Positions 24,277 to 31,965 of a stretch of 33,139 nucleotides of DNA are shown here, one piece after another. The DNA is from Candidatus Krumholzibacteriota bacterium (GTDB lineage: Bacteria > Krumholzibacteriota > Krumholzibacteriia > LZORAL124-64-63). The notes under the pieces are model-generated. The model was not told the DNA's origin, searched no databases, and was given only the letters and a program-made list of their open reading frames with translations. Positions within the stretch are counted from its first letter, which is position 1. The number at the start of each line of letters is the position of its first letter. Location of the stretch: contig JAJRZA010000086.1 of NCBI GenBank assembly GCA_024275485.1, positions 1 through 33,139 on the forward strand. Reading direction: 5' to 3'. Position numbers and translations under genes: made by a program.

Positions 24277-24702
24277 ATGCGTCTATCAATTGTTGCATCG
24301 TGTTTCGCATTTGTTGCAATGGGTTTTGTCCTCGGTTTGCTGTTCTCGGCAGGCTTCTGTGATGCCGCTGCCATTGACAGCTTTGCCAAGGTGAACCTGG
24401 TGCAGGGCATGGAAGCTACCCTGGCCCCCGGGAACCAGGAGTATTTGGCCCCGGAAGATTCGAACATTCCCAGCCATTTCAACCTCAGCGGCCCTGCCAA
24501 TTATAATGTGGAAGTGCAGTTGACCGTCCTGGACCCGGAATCCCAGTGGTCGGATCAGGTTTCTATGCCGGGCCTTTCCATCGCCTCCCATCATGACCCG
24601 CACGGGAATTTGAATTTGGATATTCCTTTTGATGGTCTGCCGCTGGAAGGAGATTCTTCCAATCAACCAACACGCTATATCATCACCCTGACCTACGAAT
24701 AG
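24277..24702 (+). CDS. Small secreted beta-rich protein next to the fibre locus
   Basis: The 141-residue product has a signal peptide (MRLSIVASCFAFVAMGFVL..., cleavage around FCDAAA) and a predicted all-beta body. The start of the mature part (FAKVNLVQGMEATLAPG) and the final strand (TRYIITLTYE) are arranged like the DUF4402-type proteins, but the FG and LT-x-D-x-ATA motifs are absent, so membership is only a guess. It is transcribed away from the fibre locus from a probable sigma-70 promoter at 24187-24216. The lipoprotein gene follows 93 bases downstream. No family is recognised with confidence. Confidence 0.6.
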   Translation: MRLSIVASCFAFVAMGFVLGLLFSAGFCDAAAIDSFAKVNLVQGMEATLAPGNQEYLAPEDSNIPSHFNLSGPANYNVEVQLTVLDPESQWSDQVSMPGLSIASHHDPHGNLNLDIPFDGLPLEGDSSNQPTRYIITLTYE

Positions 24703-24795
24703 CCTATTACCCGCCTTCCGGCCCAATCCTTGATAAATGTGTGTGATCCGGATGTCTTGAATCCGGCAACATGGACACGCAGATTGGGAGTTTCA

Positions 24796-25440
24796 ATGAA
24801 GTTCACCACAGGGACCACTGTTTTCCTATGCCTGGTGTTGGCAGGATGCTTGCCCGCCTTTGGCCAGAATTCGGCCAATGCCGAGGGCGACTTCCGCTCC
24901 GCCCTGTGGGGTCAGAGTCCCCAGGATGTGGAACTCCTTGAGGATTCCCCACCATTCTACAAAGACCAAAGCCTGCTCATTTTCCATGACGAATTTCAAG
25001 GAATGCCATCCGAGGTGATCTATTTCTTTCTGGAAAACCGACTGATCATGGGTTTCACCCACTTGCTGCCGAATCATGACGACCTGGACGACTATTTCAC
25101 CGACTATGAGAAAGTGAAGGATGCTCTGGGAAAGAATCTCGGAACACCGGACGTGGAGAACTGGCAGATGTCCCTCCCTGATCTGGAGAACGACCGGTCT
25201 CTTTGGGCCGATGCCCTGGGTTTTGGCTTGATCAAGGTCGAAGCCGGCTGGCTGACCAGCGGCACCGGCATCGCCGTGCGGCTATCGGGAGCCGGTTTCA
25301 AAGGGCACCTGGCCACCATTCATTTCAGTTTGGATCATTTGAATGCGGGACGCATGGCATATAAGGACTATTTTGCTGGGGAAATTGGGGTTCCGAATGA
25401 ATATTTTCGGGATTCCCCAAAATCATCTGCGACGTTCTAG
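24796..25440 (+). CDS. Predicted lipoprotein of unknown function
   Basis: The 214-residue product begins MKFTTGTTVFLCLVLAGCLP, a typical lipoprotein signal with the lipobox LAGC; the acylated residue would be Cys18. The mature part is acidic and carries DFRSALWGQSPQDVELLE near its start, a pattern seen in small periplasmic proteins whose function is unknown to me. Gly19 and Ser19 are absent after the lipid Cys and Leu is present there, so the sorting destination is unclear. The ATG at 24796 is chosen over an earlier in-frame start at 24730 because GGGAG lies five bases upstream and the signal peptide starts there. It is probably cotranscribed with the gene at 24277. Confidence 0.7.
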   Translation: MKFTTGTTVFLCLVLAGCLPAFGQNSANAEGDFRSALWGQSPQDVELLEDSPPFYKDQSLLIFHDEFQGMPSEVIYFFLENRLIMGFTHLLPNHDDLDDYFTDYEKVKDALGKNLGTPDVENWQMSLPDLENDRSLWADALGFGLIKVEAGWLTSGTGIAVRLSGAGFKGHLATIHFSLDHLNAGRMAYKDYFAGEIGVPNEYFRDSPKSSATF

Positions 25441-25452
25441 TCGATTTTCCAT

Positions 25453-25998
25453 TTACTTGTTTTCAAGAAAATCAAAGCCGTAACGGTCGCGCAAAACGAC
25501 CAGATGGTGCCGCTCGTGGGCCGCAATCAGCCAGGGAAAGGCGTTGACCATGGTGGGAGATCCGCCGGAAAGACCGGTGCGAGTCAGTGCCGCCGAATCA
25601 AAACTGCGAAAAAGGTGCAGATGGTTGGAGCGGGTGCTTTCGAACTCTTGCCAAATGTCTTGAGTCGAGCGCGCATGGGCGTTGCTGCTGGCCGTCCATA
25701 GATTTTCGTCCATGCCCGGTTGGACGTTGGTTTCGCCGCGGGCGATCCACAGGGCCCGAAAGGCGAAAAGACGCTCGGTATCAATCAGGTGGCCGATGAC
25801 TTCCTTGACCGACCACTTGTCCGGGGCGTAGCGGTGGTTTGCCTGCTCGTTTGTGATTTGTTGGAGGCCATGGAGGACCTGTCGGCCCTGTTCCCGAAGC
25901 ATGATCAGCACATCCCGTTCGTCGCCAACCAGATGTTCCAGATAGTGCTCGAAGTATTCGGAATAGTCGCCAGTGGTTGGCTTCGTGTATTGGCTCAT
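25453..25998 (-). CDS. DinB-like (DinB_2) domain protein
   Basis: The 181-residue cytoplasmic protein has the four-helix DinB fold. The first conserved part, RYAPDKWSVKEVIGHLIDTE, gives the first metal-ligand His. The C-terminal helix, WLIAAHERHHLVVLRDRYGF, gives the other His ligands. Members of this superfamily are metal-dependent and include bacillithiol S-transferases and other thiol transferases, but most are uncharacterised. The ATG at 25998 has AAGGAA upstream; a longer reading to 26034 has no such site. The glycosyltransferase gene ends 42 bases upstream on the same strand, so the two may be cotranscribed. Confidence 0.88.
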   Translation of the reverse strand: MSQYTKPTTGDYSEYFEHYLEHLVGDERDVLIMLREQGRQVLHGLQQITNEQANHRYAPDKWSVKEVIGHLIDTERLFAFRALWIARGETNVQPGMDENLWTASSNAHARSTQDIWQEFESTRSNHLHLFRSFDSAALTRTGLSGGSPTMVNAFPWLIAAHERHHLVVLRDRYGFDFLENK

Positions 25999-26040
25999 TG
26001 GGGTTGATTCCTTTCTCAAGTGTGTTGTTTGCAATAATTT

Positions 26041-28029
26041 TTAATGCAGGGTTTTTCCCGCCCGGTACAAGATCAAAGCCTGGTTCAACTGAATTGCCAA
26101 GTCACGCCGAGTTCCCTCGGCAATCTTTCCCAGGGCCATTTCCACCATTTGGATCGCCTCGTCAAAGCGTCCGGCCTCGGCAAGGGCCGCCGACTTCACA
26201 TGCATCACGTAGGGATCCTTCAACACCTTGGTCACCGATGGTTGTGACAACAGTTCGAGAGCCCGGTCAGCATCCCTCAGGTTTTTCTCCTCACAAGTGG
26301 ACAACATCCAGGCCAATCGGACAGAAACTTCGGGCCAGTCAGGGAAAATGGATATGATCCCCCAGTAGATTTCCATGGCTCCTTCCGGGTTGCTTCCCTC
26401 GAGAGCCCGTCCCCTGCGATAATGAGACTCGGCTCGCTTGCCCCTGCACAACACCAGATTGTTGACGGCATCGGTATAATCAGGATCAAGGCGGACGGCG
26501 TCCAGAAAGTGTTCCATGGCTTCGTCCCACCGCTCCTGGTGGGCCAGGACCAGTGCCAGAAAGTGGTGCGCTTCGGGGAAGTCATCATCCAAAGACACTG
26601 CCCGCCGCAGTTCATTTTCCGCTTCCAGCCAGTTTTCCTGACGGTAATGGTTCCAGCCGACACCGTAGTGCAATTCACTTTGCAGATCGACTTTTTCCTG
26701 GGCGAAAGGGCCGGGCAGTGAAACCAACAAAGTCATCCCGAGGAACAAAGCGGCAGCAGGAGCCAACGAACGCCAGTTCTTTTGCCGAACCTGGCCCCAA
26801 GACCACATCAGGCTATGGGCACTCAGAACACACAACAAAGGCAAAAGGGGGGCCCGGTACCTGCTGGTCACAAAAACCAACACCAGCGAAACGGAAAAAG
26901 CCAAAAGCATCCACAAGATGGGGCCCAGCTTTCGAAACCCGGACACCATCACGCCGATGGCGGCCAAAGGCCAGAGCAGGGCCATGGGGAATCCCCATGG
27001 CCCTGCCTTGAAGACCAGCAATGAAAGCACGGTTGACCATTGACGGTGCACATACATATCAAGGTTTCGAGGCAGTTCACGACTGGAAATAAGATGGCAT
27101 GTTTTTCGAACCAGAAGCCCCAGGAATTCTCCCGGCCTTTCGCTGACAAACTGCCACACCAGGGAACGGAAATAGGGCTGGCCATGCCAGGGGCCTGGCG
27201 GAAAACCGTGCCGCATCGGCTCACTGATCAGATTCTCCCAGGGCAAGCCGGTGCGGATGCCGATGGTCTCGTCGAAGTTGGCGTTGTTTCCGATGAAAAG
27301 ATTGATGGCTCCGGATGGCGGCAGCAGACCAGTGTGACCGGTCAGATTCTGCATGGTCAAGGCGAAGGGCACCAGGACCACCACCAAACCAACCAGGTTG
27401 AGGGCAAGACGCCTGGCAGGAAGACGCCAGCAAAGAAGGCATCCCAACAACAGGCAAACGATGGGCAAAAAAGTGGGGCGGGTTAGAATTGCCAAGGCCC
27501 CAACCAGGCCCAGACCAAGGGCGGACCATGAGGCAGGGGTATGATCCTGTTGCCGAACCTGAAGAACAAGGTTGGCCAAGGCAACCATCCAGAATACCGC
27601 CAACCCGGTAGCCAGCAACTGCTGATCGAAGAACAAAAGGGGGCCGCACAGGGCCACCAAAATTCCCGCAAGCAGGCCGACTCTTTCATTAAAGAGCTTT
27701 CGGCCCAGACGTATGGTCAACAGGCAGGTTCCGCCGGCCAGGAGGATTTGCAGGAGTTTGACAACCAACATCGATACGCCGAACAGACGGTAAATTCCGG
27801 CCAGAAGAAGAGGATACAGAGGTGCCTGCCACAGAAAATGTTCATCCAGGATTCCCTCTTCGGCCAGGCCCACAGCCAGTTGGTGGTAGGTGCGGGAATC
27901 CACCAACGGCTGATTGGCAGACGGATCGTCCCCACTTTCAACGAGGTGCAACAGGCGAATCAGTACCGAGAACAGCACCACAATCAAAACCAGGAGCCCA
28001 CGCCGGTTTTTTATTCGAATAAAGGCCAT
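26041..28029 (-). CDS. GT-C (family 39/ArnT-like) membrane glycosyltransferase fused to TPR repeats
   Basis: The 662-residue protein has a polytopic N-terminal part (about 1-440, roughly ten membrane helices) of the GT-C fold. The catalytic-type acidic residue Asp44 lies in PLVDSRTYHQLAVGLAEEG, and the conserved QAPLYPLLLAG loop follows at about 68-78. The C-terminal part (about 450-655) contains TPR units such as NWLEAENELRRAVSLDDDF and RWDEAMEHFLDAVRLDPDY. GT-C enzymes transfer sugars from polyprenyl-phosphate donors to lipids or proteins on the periplasmic side; TPRs may hold the acceptor or partner. The substrate is unknown. The ATG at 28029 lacks a strong ribosome binding site. Confidence 0.85.
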   Translation of the reverse strand: MAFIRIKNRRGLLVLIVVLFSVLIRLLHLVESGDDPSANQPLVDSRTYHQLAVGLAEEGILDEHFLWQAPLYPLLLAGIYRLFGVSMLVVKLLQILLAGGTCLLTIRLGRKLFNERVGLLAGILVALCGPLLFFDQQLLATGLAVFWMVALANLVLQVRQQDHTPASWSALGLGLVGALAILTRPTFLPIVCLLLGCLLCWRLPARRLALNLVGLVVVLVPFALTMQNLTGHTGLLPPSGAINLFIGNNANFDETIGIRTGLPWENLISEPMRHGFPPGPWHGQPYFRSLVWQFVSERPGEFLGLLVRKTCHLISSRELPRNLDMYVHRQWSTVLSLLVFKAGPWGFPMALLWPLAAIGVMVSGFRKLGPILWMLLAFSVSLVLVFVTSRYRAPLLPLLCVLSAHSLMWSWGQVRQKNWRSLAPAAALFLGMTLLVSLPGPFAQEKVDLQSELHYGVGWNHYRQENWLEAENELRRAVSLDDDFPEAHHFLALVLAHQERWDEAMEHFLDAVRLDPDYTDAVNNLVLCRGKRAESHYRRGRALEGSNPEGAMEIYWGIISIFPDWPEVSVRLAWMLSTCEEKNLRDADRALELLSQPSVTKVLKDPYVMHVKSAALAEAGRFDEAIQMVEMALGKIAEGTRRDLAIQLNQALILYRAGKTLH

Positions 28030-28347
28030 CAGAAGTGTATCTTGATCAGGCTCTTGTCTTGCTGAACATCCGGATTGGCGGGCATGGCATCTCCTGGTTG
28101 GGGTGTTGGAACTGGGCCATCCTAACAGCTGATTTTGCCCCGTGCAAACCCCGTGTGGATTTCAAAATGATCCGCCCATTCTGGATGCAAACTGGACTCG
28201 TTTCATCTTGTAGAATTGCACTTTGCCCCGCTAACGATCACTGGTCCCCCGTGGGAAGGAATGTTGTGGAATTCCTCACCATCATAGACCATCATCGGAA
28301 ATGTGGCCAAAATACTGCTAACAATTCCATTGCTTCTTCACCGTTGA
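28030..28347. other. Intergenic region, no gene seen
   Basis: The 318-base gap separates the divergently transcribed glycosyltransferase and beta-barrel genes. It should contain both promoters, but I could not identify convincing -35/-10 pairs, operators or RNA structures in it. Confidence 0.5.
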
Positions 28348-28362
28348 ATGAAAGGGTGCGTC

Positions 28363-29040
28363 ATGTTGCGGATGAAAATCTCCGTTGGCATCATCATGGT
28401 TCTGTTGCTGTCTTTTGGTTCCTTCCCCAACCTTGGTTTTGCGGGTGAGTTCGTTGGCGGATTGGGCGTCGGCACCAGCGGGGGCCTGGGAATTCAAGCC
28501 AGCGCGACCCTGGCCGACTTCACCCGCGATCTGCCTTTGTCCGCACGTTTTGTTCTGGGATATCACTCCGGCAATGCGGGCGATCCCTACGCCGCCCGCC
28601 GGGTATTCATCAATGACAATACCAACGGCACCCCCGAAGACAGCGCCCACCAGTGGCAATTCCGATTCGATCTCCTTTTTCCGGTGTTCCAAATTGGACC
28701 CCAGGAGATCTTCCTCTTCGGAGGTCCCCGCCATGCCCGCTACTCGGCCAACTTCGTTTATGTGGGCGGCAACGAAAACTTCGAGGTGACAGCCAACCCC
28801 TGGGGCCTTGGTCTGGGCCTGGAAACCCGGTTTGCCATCAACGACAACACCAGTTTCCAACTGCAGATGGGTGTAGACTACTATCAGGATGTGGAATTGG
28901 CCGGCCACGATACGATCTACACACCCGATGGTGATCACGTGAATCCACGCGACGGATATGAATATTCGGATGCCGACGCAGCGGTGGATCAACCTTCAGT
29001 CGAAGTCCTGGTCATGATGGGGTTGTTGATCAGATTTTAA
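28363..29040 (+). CDS. Small outer-membrane beta-barrel protein
   Basis: The 225-residue product has a signal peptide (MKISVGIIMVLLLSFGSFPN..., cleavage around GFAGE). The mature protein alternates hydrophobic and polar residues, with glycine-rich turns (VGGLGVGTSGGLGIQASATL), acidic loops (FINDNTNGTPED) and a C-terminal LLIRF ending in Phe, the usual outer-membrane barrel signature. Its size suits an 8-strand barrel of the OmpA/OmpW/OmpX kind, but no specific family is recognised. Three in-frame ATGs are close together (28348, 28363, 28372). The middle one is favoured by AAAGGG about six bases upstream. Confidence 0.75.
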   Translation: MLRMKISVGIIMVLLLSFGSFPNLGFAGEFVGGLGVGTSGGLGIQASATLADFTRDLPLSARFVLGYHSGNAGDPYAARRVFINDNTNGTPEDSAHQWQFRFDLLFPVFQIGPQEIFLFGGPRHARYSANFVYVGGNENFEVTANPWGLGLGLETRFAINDNTSFQLQMGVDYYQDVELAGHDTIYTPDGDHVNPRDGYEYSDADAAVDQPSVEVLVMMGLLIRF

Positions 29041-29151
29041 AACGAGAACAGCCTGCCGGGCACAACCCAATAATTGACAGCCAATTCACCCTTATGCTAG
29101 GTTTCCTCTTTCAAAGAATCGCCTTTTGCCCATCCATGGAGAGACCTATCG

Positions 29152-30705
29152 ATGAATATATTCCAGGAGTTGCGCCAACGCCGGGTTCCCCAAATCACAA
29201 GTGCCTATGTTGTCGCCAGTTGGGGGCTTATCCAGTTCCTGGAGTTTTTTGAGAGCCGAATGACGGTTTCTCCAAATCTGGTCAACCTGGTAGGCATTGG
29301 CCTGCTCTTGCTTTTGCCTTCAGTGGTGGTTTCGGCCTGGACCCACGGACGTCCCGGGCGCGATACCTGGGGACGCATTCCCAAGGTGCTTTTACCGGCA
29401 AATTTTCTGGCCATCGTGCTTTTGCTTTTCTTTATGTTCAGAGGCCAGGATCTGGGGGCCATTACCAAAACCATCGAAGTTCAGGACGAAAATGGAACCG
29501 TCAGTGAAAGGGTGGTTCCAAAGAACCAGTTCCGACGCAGAATCCTGATTTATTATCCGGAAAATATTGGTGCCCAGGAAAACGATTGGGCTCGTGAAAC
29601 CATCAACGTCCTTCAGGCGTTGGACCTTGATCAGGATGTATTTGTGGACCCCATCACACCCATGTCCATCGTGGAATCCCTGCAGGACGCAGGCTGTGAC
29701 GATGGGCATGGTCTGACTCGACCTCTTCAGCGCAAAATTGCCCATGATGGACATCTGGCTTATTTCCTGACCAGTACCATCAATCAGGAAAATGGCGTTT
29801 GGACTTTCGCCAGTGAGTTGCACGAGAGCGAGTCAGGGCGCATCCTGGCCAATCGGACAGCCGAAGCAACCGACCTTTTCACTTTGGCTGATCTGACATC
29901 CCGCCAAATCAGGGAAGACCTGGGGATTCCTTCTTCGCACCTGGAAAGAAGTCAGGATTTTCCGATAGCCGAACTAACCAGCAGTGATCTGGTAGCGGTG
30001 AAGAGCCAGGTGGAGGGCATGATTGCCATCACCCATGAAAACGACTGGGCCAAGGCCGCTTCCCTGCTTGATGATGCGGTGGAGCGGGATCCGGGTTATG
30101 CCATGGCCCAATTTCTGCGTTTCGCCGTTTACCAAACACTCGGGCAGCCGGAAGAATCCACCGAGGCGATCACCATTGCCATGGAGAATCTTTTTCGGGT
30201 TCCGGAACGCACCAGTTTCATGATCAAGTCCCAGTATTATTTCAACGTGAAACAGGATGCCGACAAGTCCATGGCCGTGCTGAAGATGTGGAGTCAGATC
30301 TACCCCAACGATGTTGAAGCCTACTCGATGCAGGCGCTTTATTACTTTATTCGACAGGACTTGCCCAACACGATAGCGGCCTATGAAAAAATTCTGACCA
30401 TTGATCCCGGCCAGGTGAAACTGCTGAGGAAAATCGCTTCTCTTTACCAGCAATCGGGAAATCTTGATGAGGCTGAACGGTACTTTTTTCAATATGTGGA
30501 AAGGTTCCCCACCGATACCAAGGGTTACTGCGACTTGGCTTATTTTTACAGTTCAACCGGCCAATTGATCGAGGCTCGCGAGGCGTTGGAAAAGGCTCAA
30601 CTCATCGATCCCGGTGAGCTGGATCTTGTTTTGGGTTTGGTTGATGTGGATATCAAATCAGGTAAGTTTGATGAGGCCGCACAAAAGAAGCCAGAGTGGC
30701 TCTAG
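29152..30705 (+). CDS. Membrane-anchored TPR protein (N-terminal part of a frameshifted gene)
   Basis: The 517-residue reading starts MNIFQELRQRRVPQITSAYV with membrane segments at about 16-35, 42-62 and 80-97. This N-terminus is typical of a family of TPR proteins often annotated as adenylate-cyclase-like or TolB-N-like. A periplasmic alpha/beta domain follows (about 125-260, RRRILIYYPENIG onwards). TPR repeats start at about 275 (for example DLPNTIAAYEKILTIDPGQ and NLDEAERYFFQYVERFPTD). The frame ends in the middle of a TPR unit (GKFDEAAQKKPEWL), while the repeats continue in the -1 frame (next entry). One base appears to be missing near 30681-30695, so this and the next entry are probably one gene of about 650 codons. 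The start at 29152 has GGAGAG eight bases upstream. Confidence 0.8.
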   Translation: MNIFQELRQRRVPQITSAYVVASWGLIQFLEFFESRMTVSPNLVNLVGIGLLLLLPSVVVSAWTHGRPGRDTWGRIPKVLLPANFLAIVLLLFFMFRGQDLGAITKTIEVQDENGTVSERVVPKNQFRRRILIYYPENIGAQENDWARETINVLQALDLDQDVFVDPITPMSIVESLQDAGCDDGHGLTRPLQRKIAHDGHLAYFLTSTINQENGVWTFASELHESESGRILANRTAEATDLFTLADLTSRQIREDLGIPSSHLERSQDFPIAELTSSDLVAVKSQVEGMIAITHENDWAKAASLLDDAVERDPGYAMAQFLRFAVYQTLGQPEESTEAITIAMENLFRVPERTSFMIKSQYYFNVKQDADKSMAVLKMWSQIYPNDVEAYSMQALYYFIRQDLPNTIAAYEKILTIDPGQVKLLRKIASLYQQSGNLDEAERYFFQYVERFPTDTKGYCDLAYFYSSTGQLIEAREALEKAQLIDPGELDLVLGLVDVDIKSGKFDEAAQKKPEWL

Positions 30706-31118
30706 CAGGGGCCACTGAAGTGGTGGAAGCCTTCCAGTTCGAAACATTTCGGGCACATCTTTCTTTGGTGGGTGCAATGGCGGCGGAAAACGAAGGTGAC
30801 CTCGATACTGCCGTTTCCCTGTTCAGGACAGCTCTTGAGACAACCTTGGAGATGCAGCCTCTTTTCCAGATCAGATTGGCCCGCGCCTTGCGAAAAAACG
30901 GCCAACCGGAAGACGCCAAAGAAGTGCTGGAATCAGCACTGAAAATGGATCCGGCTCACCCTGAAATACATCTGGAAATGGCCTGGGCTCTGAAGGATCT
31001 GGGAAAAATCGGGCAAGCCCGTGATCACTTGAAAATTGCACAGGATGCCTGGGGTGACGCCCACCCGGATTTCCTACCTGCATTGATGGCTCAAGCTCTC
31101 GCGTCGGAGGTCAACTAA
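30675..31118 (+). pseudogene. C-terminal TPR part of the preceding gene in the -1 frame
   Basis: The reading ARVALAGATEVVEAFQFETF continues the TPR pattern of the preceding gene without a gap, and further repeats follow (ENEGDLDTAVSLFRTALETT, GQPEDAKEVLESALKMDPAH, GQARDHLKIAQDAWG). A GTG at 30696 could start a separate 140-residue protein overlapping the upstream gene, but there is no good ribosome binding site and it would begin inside a TPR helix. A single-base deletion around 30681-30695, real or a sequencing error, explains the two frames best. The junction (CACAAAAGAAG) is not a canonical X-XXY-YYZ slippery site. Confidence 0.65.
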
Positions 31119-31795
31119 CGATCGTAGACCATTCTGATCTTCACCACTTCATCCTTGTTCGGGATCTGGATTTCTTCACTGACCGTCAGCCGTTTTTTTT
31201 CTTCATCCAGGCTGTAGTACCGGACCCGGGCCAAAGTCTCTTGACGTGTTTTCCATCTTATGACCAGCGTTGAACCTTCCCAGATGGCCGTGGCGGCAGC
31301 TTCACCGCGTTGGGTCCAGATGGTGTTGGTTCGGCCATCGGTGTACAGCAAACGGGTGATGTCCAATCCATTGGTGACGTTGAGCTCATCGCCGTCCTGG
31401 AAAATTTCCAGACGGGAGTATTGCTGTTTCATTTCTTCGGCGCGCTTTTGGGCCTGTGGGTTGTTGGCCGAGCTATCACCACCACCACCGCTCATACCGC
31501 CGCCTCGACCACCGCCACCCATACCGCCACCTCGACCTCCGCCACCCATACCGCCACCTCGACCGCCACCACCCATACCGCCACCACCGCCTCCGTGCCC
31601 GCCGCCGCCACCTTTGCCGCCACCACGGCCACCGCCCATGGCTTTCATCATGACTTGTTGAAGATCGTCACTAAGTTTTTCATTGATGGTCCAATAACCG
31701 GTGAGATTGGGTGAACTGTCGGGGCTCTCCTCGGCTTGCACACCTGAGATAGGGATAAGCAGGGAAATCATGGTGGCAAGAATCAATCGTTTCAT
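31115..31795 (-). CDS. Secreted glycine-rich protein of unknown function
   Basis: The 226-residue product has a signal peptide (MKRLILATMISLLIPISGVQ, cleavage after AEE or nearby). A short segment NLTGYWTINEKLSDDLQQVM follows, then a low-complexity Gly-rich stretch (about 54-106) holding three exact-length copies of the nonapeptide MGGGGRGGG. The C-terminal beta-rich domain (about 125-226) carries RLEIFQDGDELNVTNGLD and AAATAIWEGSTLVIRW and ends RMVYDR. Proteins with this lipocalin-like C-terminal domain and a Gly-rich linker occur in several environmental bacteria without known function. The ATG at 31795 is the start that gives a signal peptide. It ends at 31115, four bases into the end of the convergent TPR reading. 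Confidence 0.72.
   Translation of the reverse strand: MKRLILATMISLLIPISGVQAEESPDSSPNLTGYWTINEKLSDDLQQVMMKAMGGGRGGGKGGGGGHGGGGGGMGGGGRGGGMGGGGRGGGMGGGGRGGGMSGGGGDSSANNPQAQKRAEEMKQQYSRLEIFQDGDELNVTNGLDITRLLYTDGRTNTIWTQRGEAAATAIWEGSTLVIRWKTRQETLARVRYYSLDEEKKRLTVSEEIQIPNKDEVVKIRMVYDR
31496..31576 (-). repeat. Three 27-bp tandem repeats coding for MGGGGRGGG
   Basis: Three units at 31496-31522, 31523-31549 and 31550-31576 have identical length and differ by a few synonymous bases. They encode the nonapeptide repeats of the Gly-rich protein. This is a coding minisatellite and likely varies in copy number among strains. Confidence 0.9.
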
Positions 31796-31826
31796 GCAGT
31801 TTCTCGCTCTTTTGGGGATTAATGGA

Positions 31827-31873
31827 AGAGCCAACCGACCCCAAGACACTGAAGGGGTGAGCCGGTTGGCTCT
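31827..31873 (-). terminator. Strong stem-loop after the RND pump gene
   Basis: AGAGCCAACCG (31827-31837) pairs with CGGTTGGCTCT (31863-31873), with an additional inner CCCC/GGGG pairing (31839-31842 with 31853-31856). It lies between the pump stop (31966) and the start of the Gly-rich gene (31795). The minus-strand tail is not a clean T run (TTCCATTAAT), so termination may be partial or the hairpin may stabilise the transcript end. Confidence 0.55.
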
Positions 31874-31965
31874 GTAATCACAAACACCAAACGCCAGGGT
31901 TCCGGAAAACAAGCGAAAAAAAACATGGGGTTTTTGGGGCCCCGGTCGCCTTGCAGAAAAAGGGA

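Noticed and set aside
30681-30700. Programmed -1 ribosomal frameshift in the TPR gene
   Set aside because: The junction does not fit the X-XXY-YYZ slippery pattern and no obvious downstream pseudoknot was seen.
31496-31576. CRISPR array
   Set aside because: The repeats are directly adjacent with no spacers and encode Gly-rich nonapeptides in frame.
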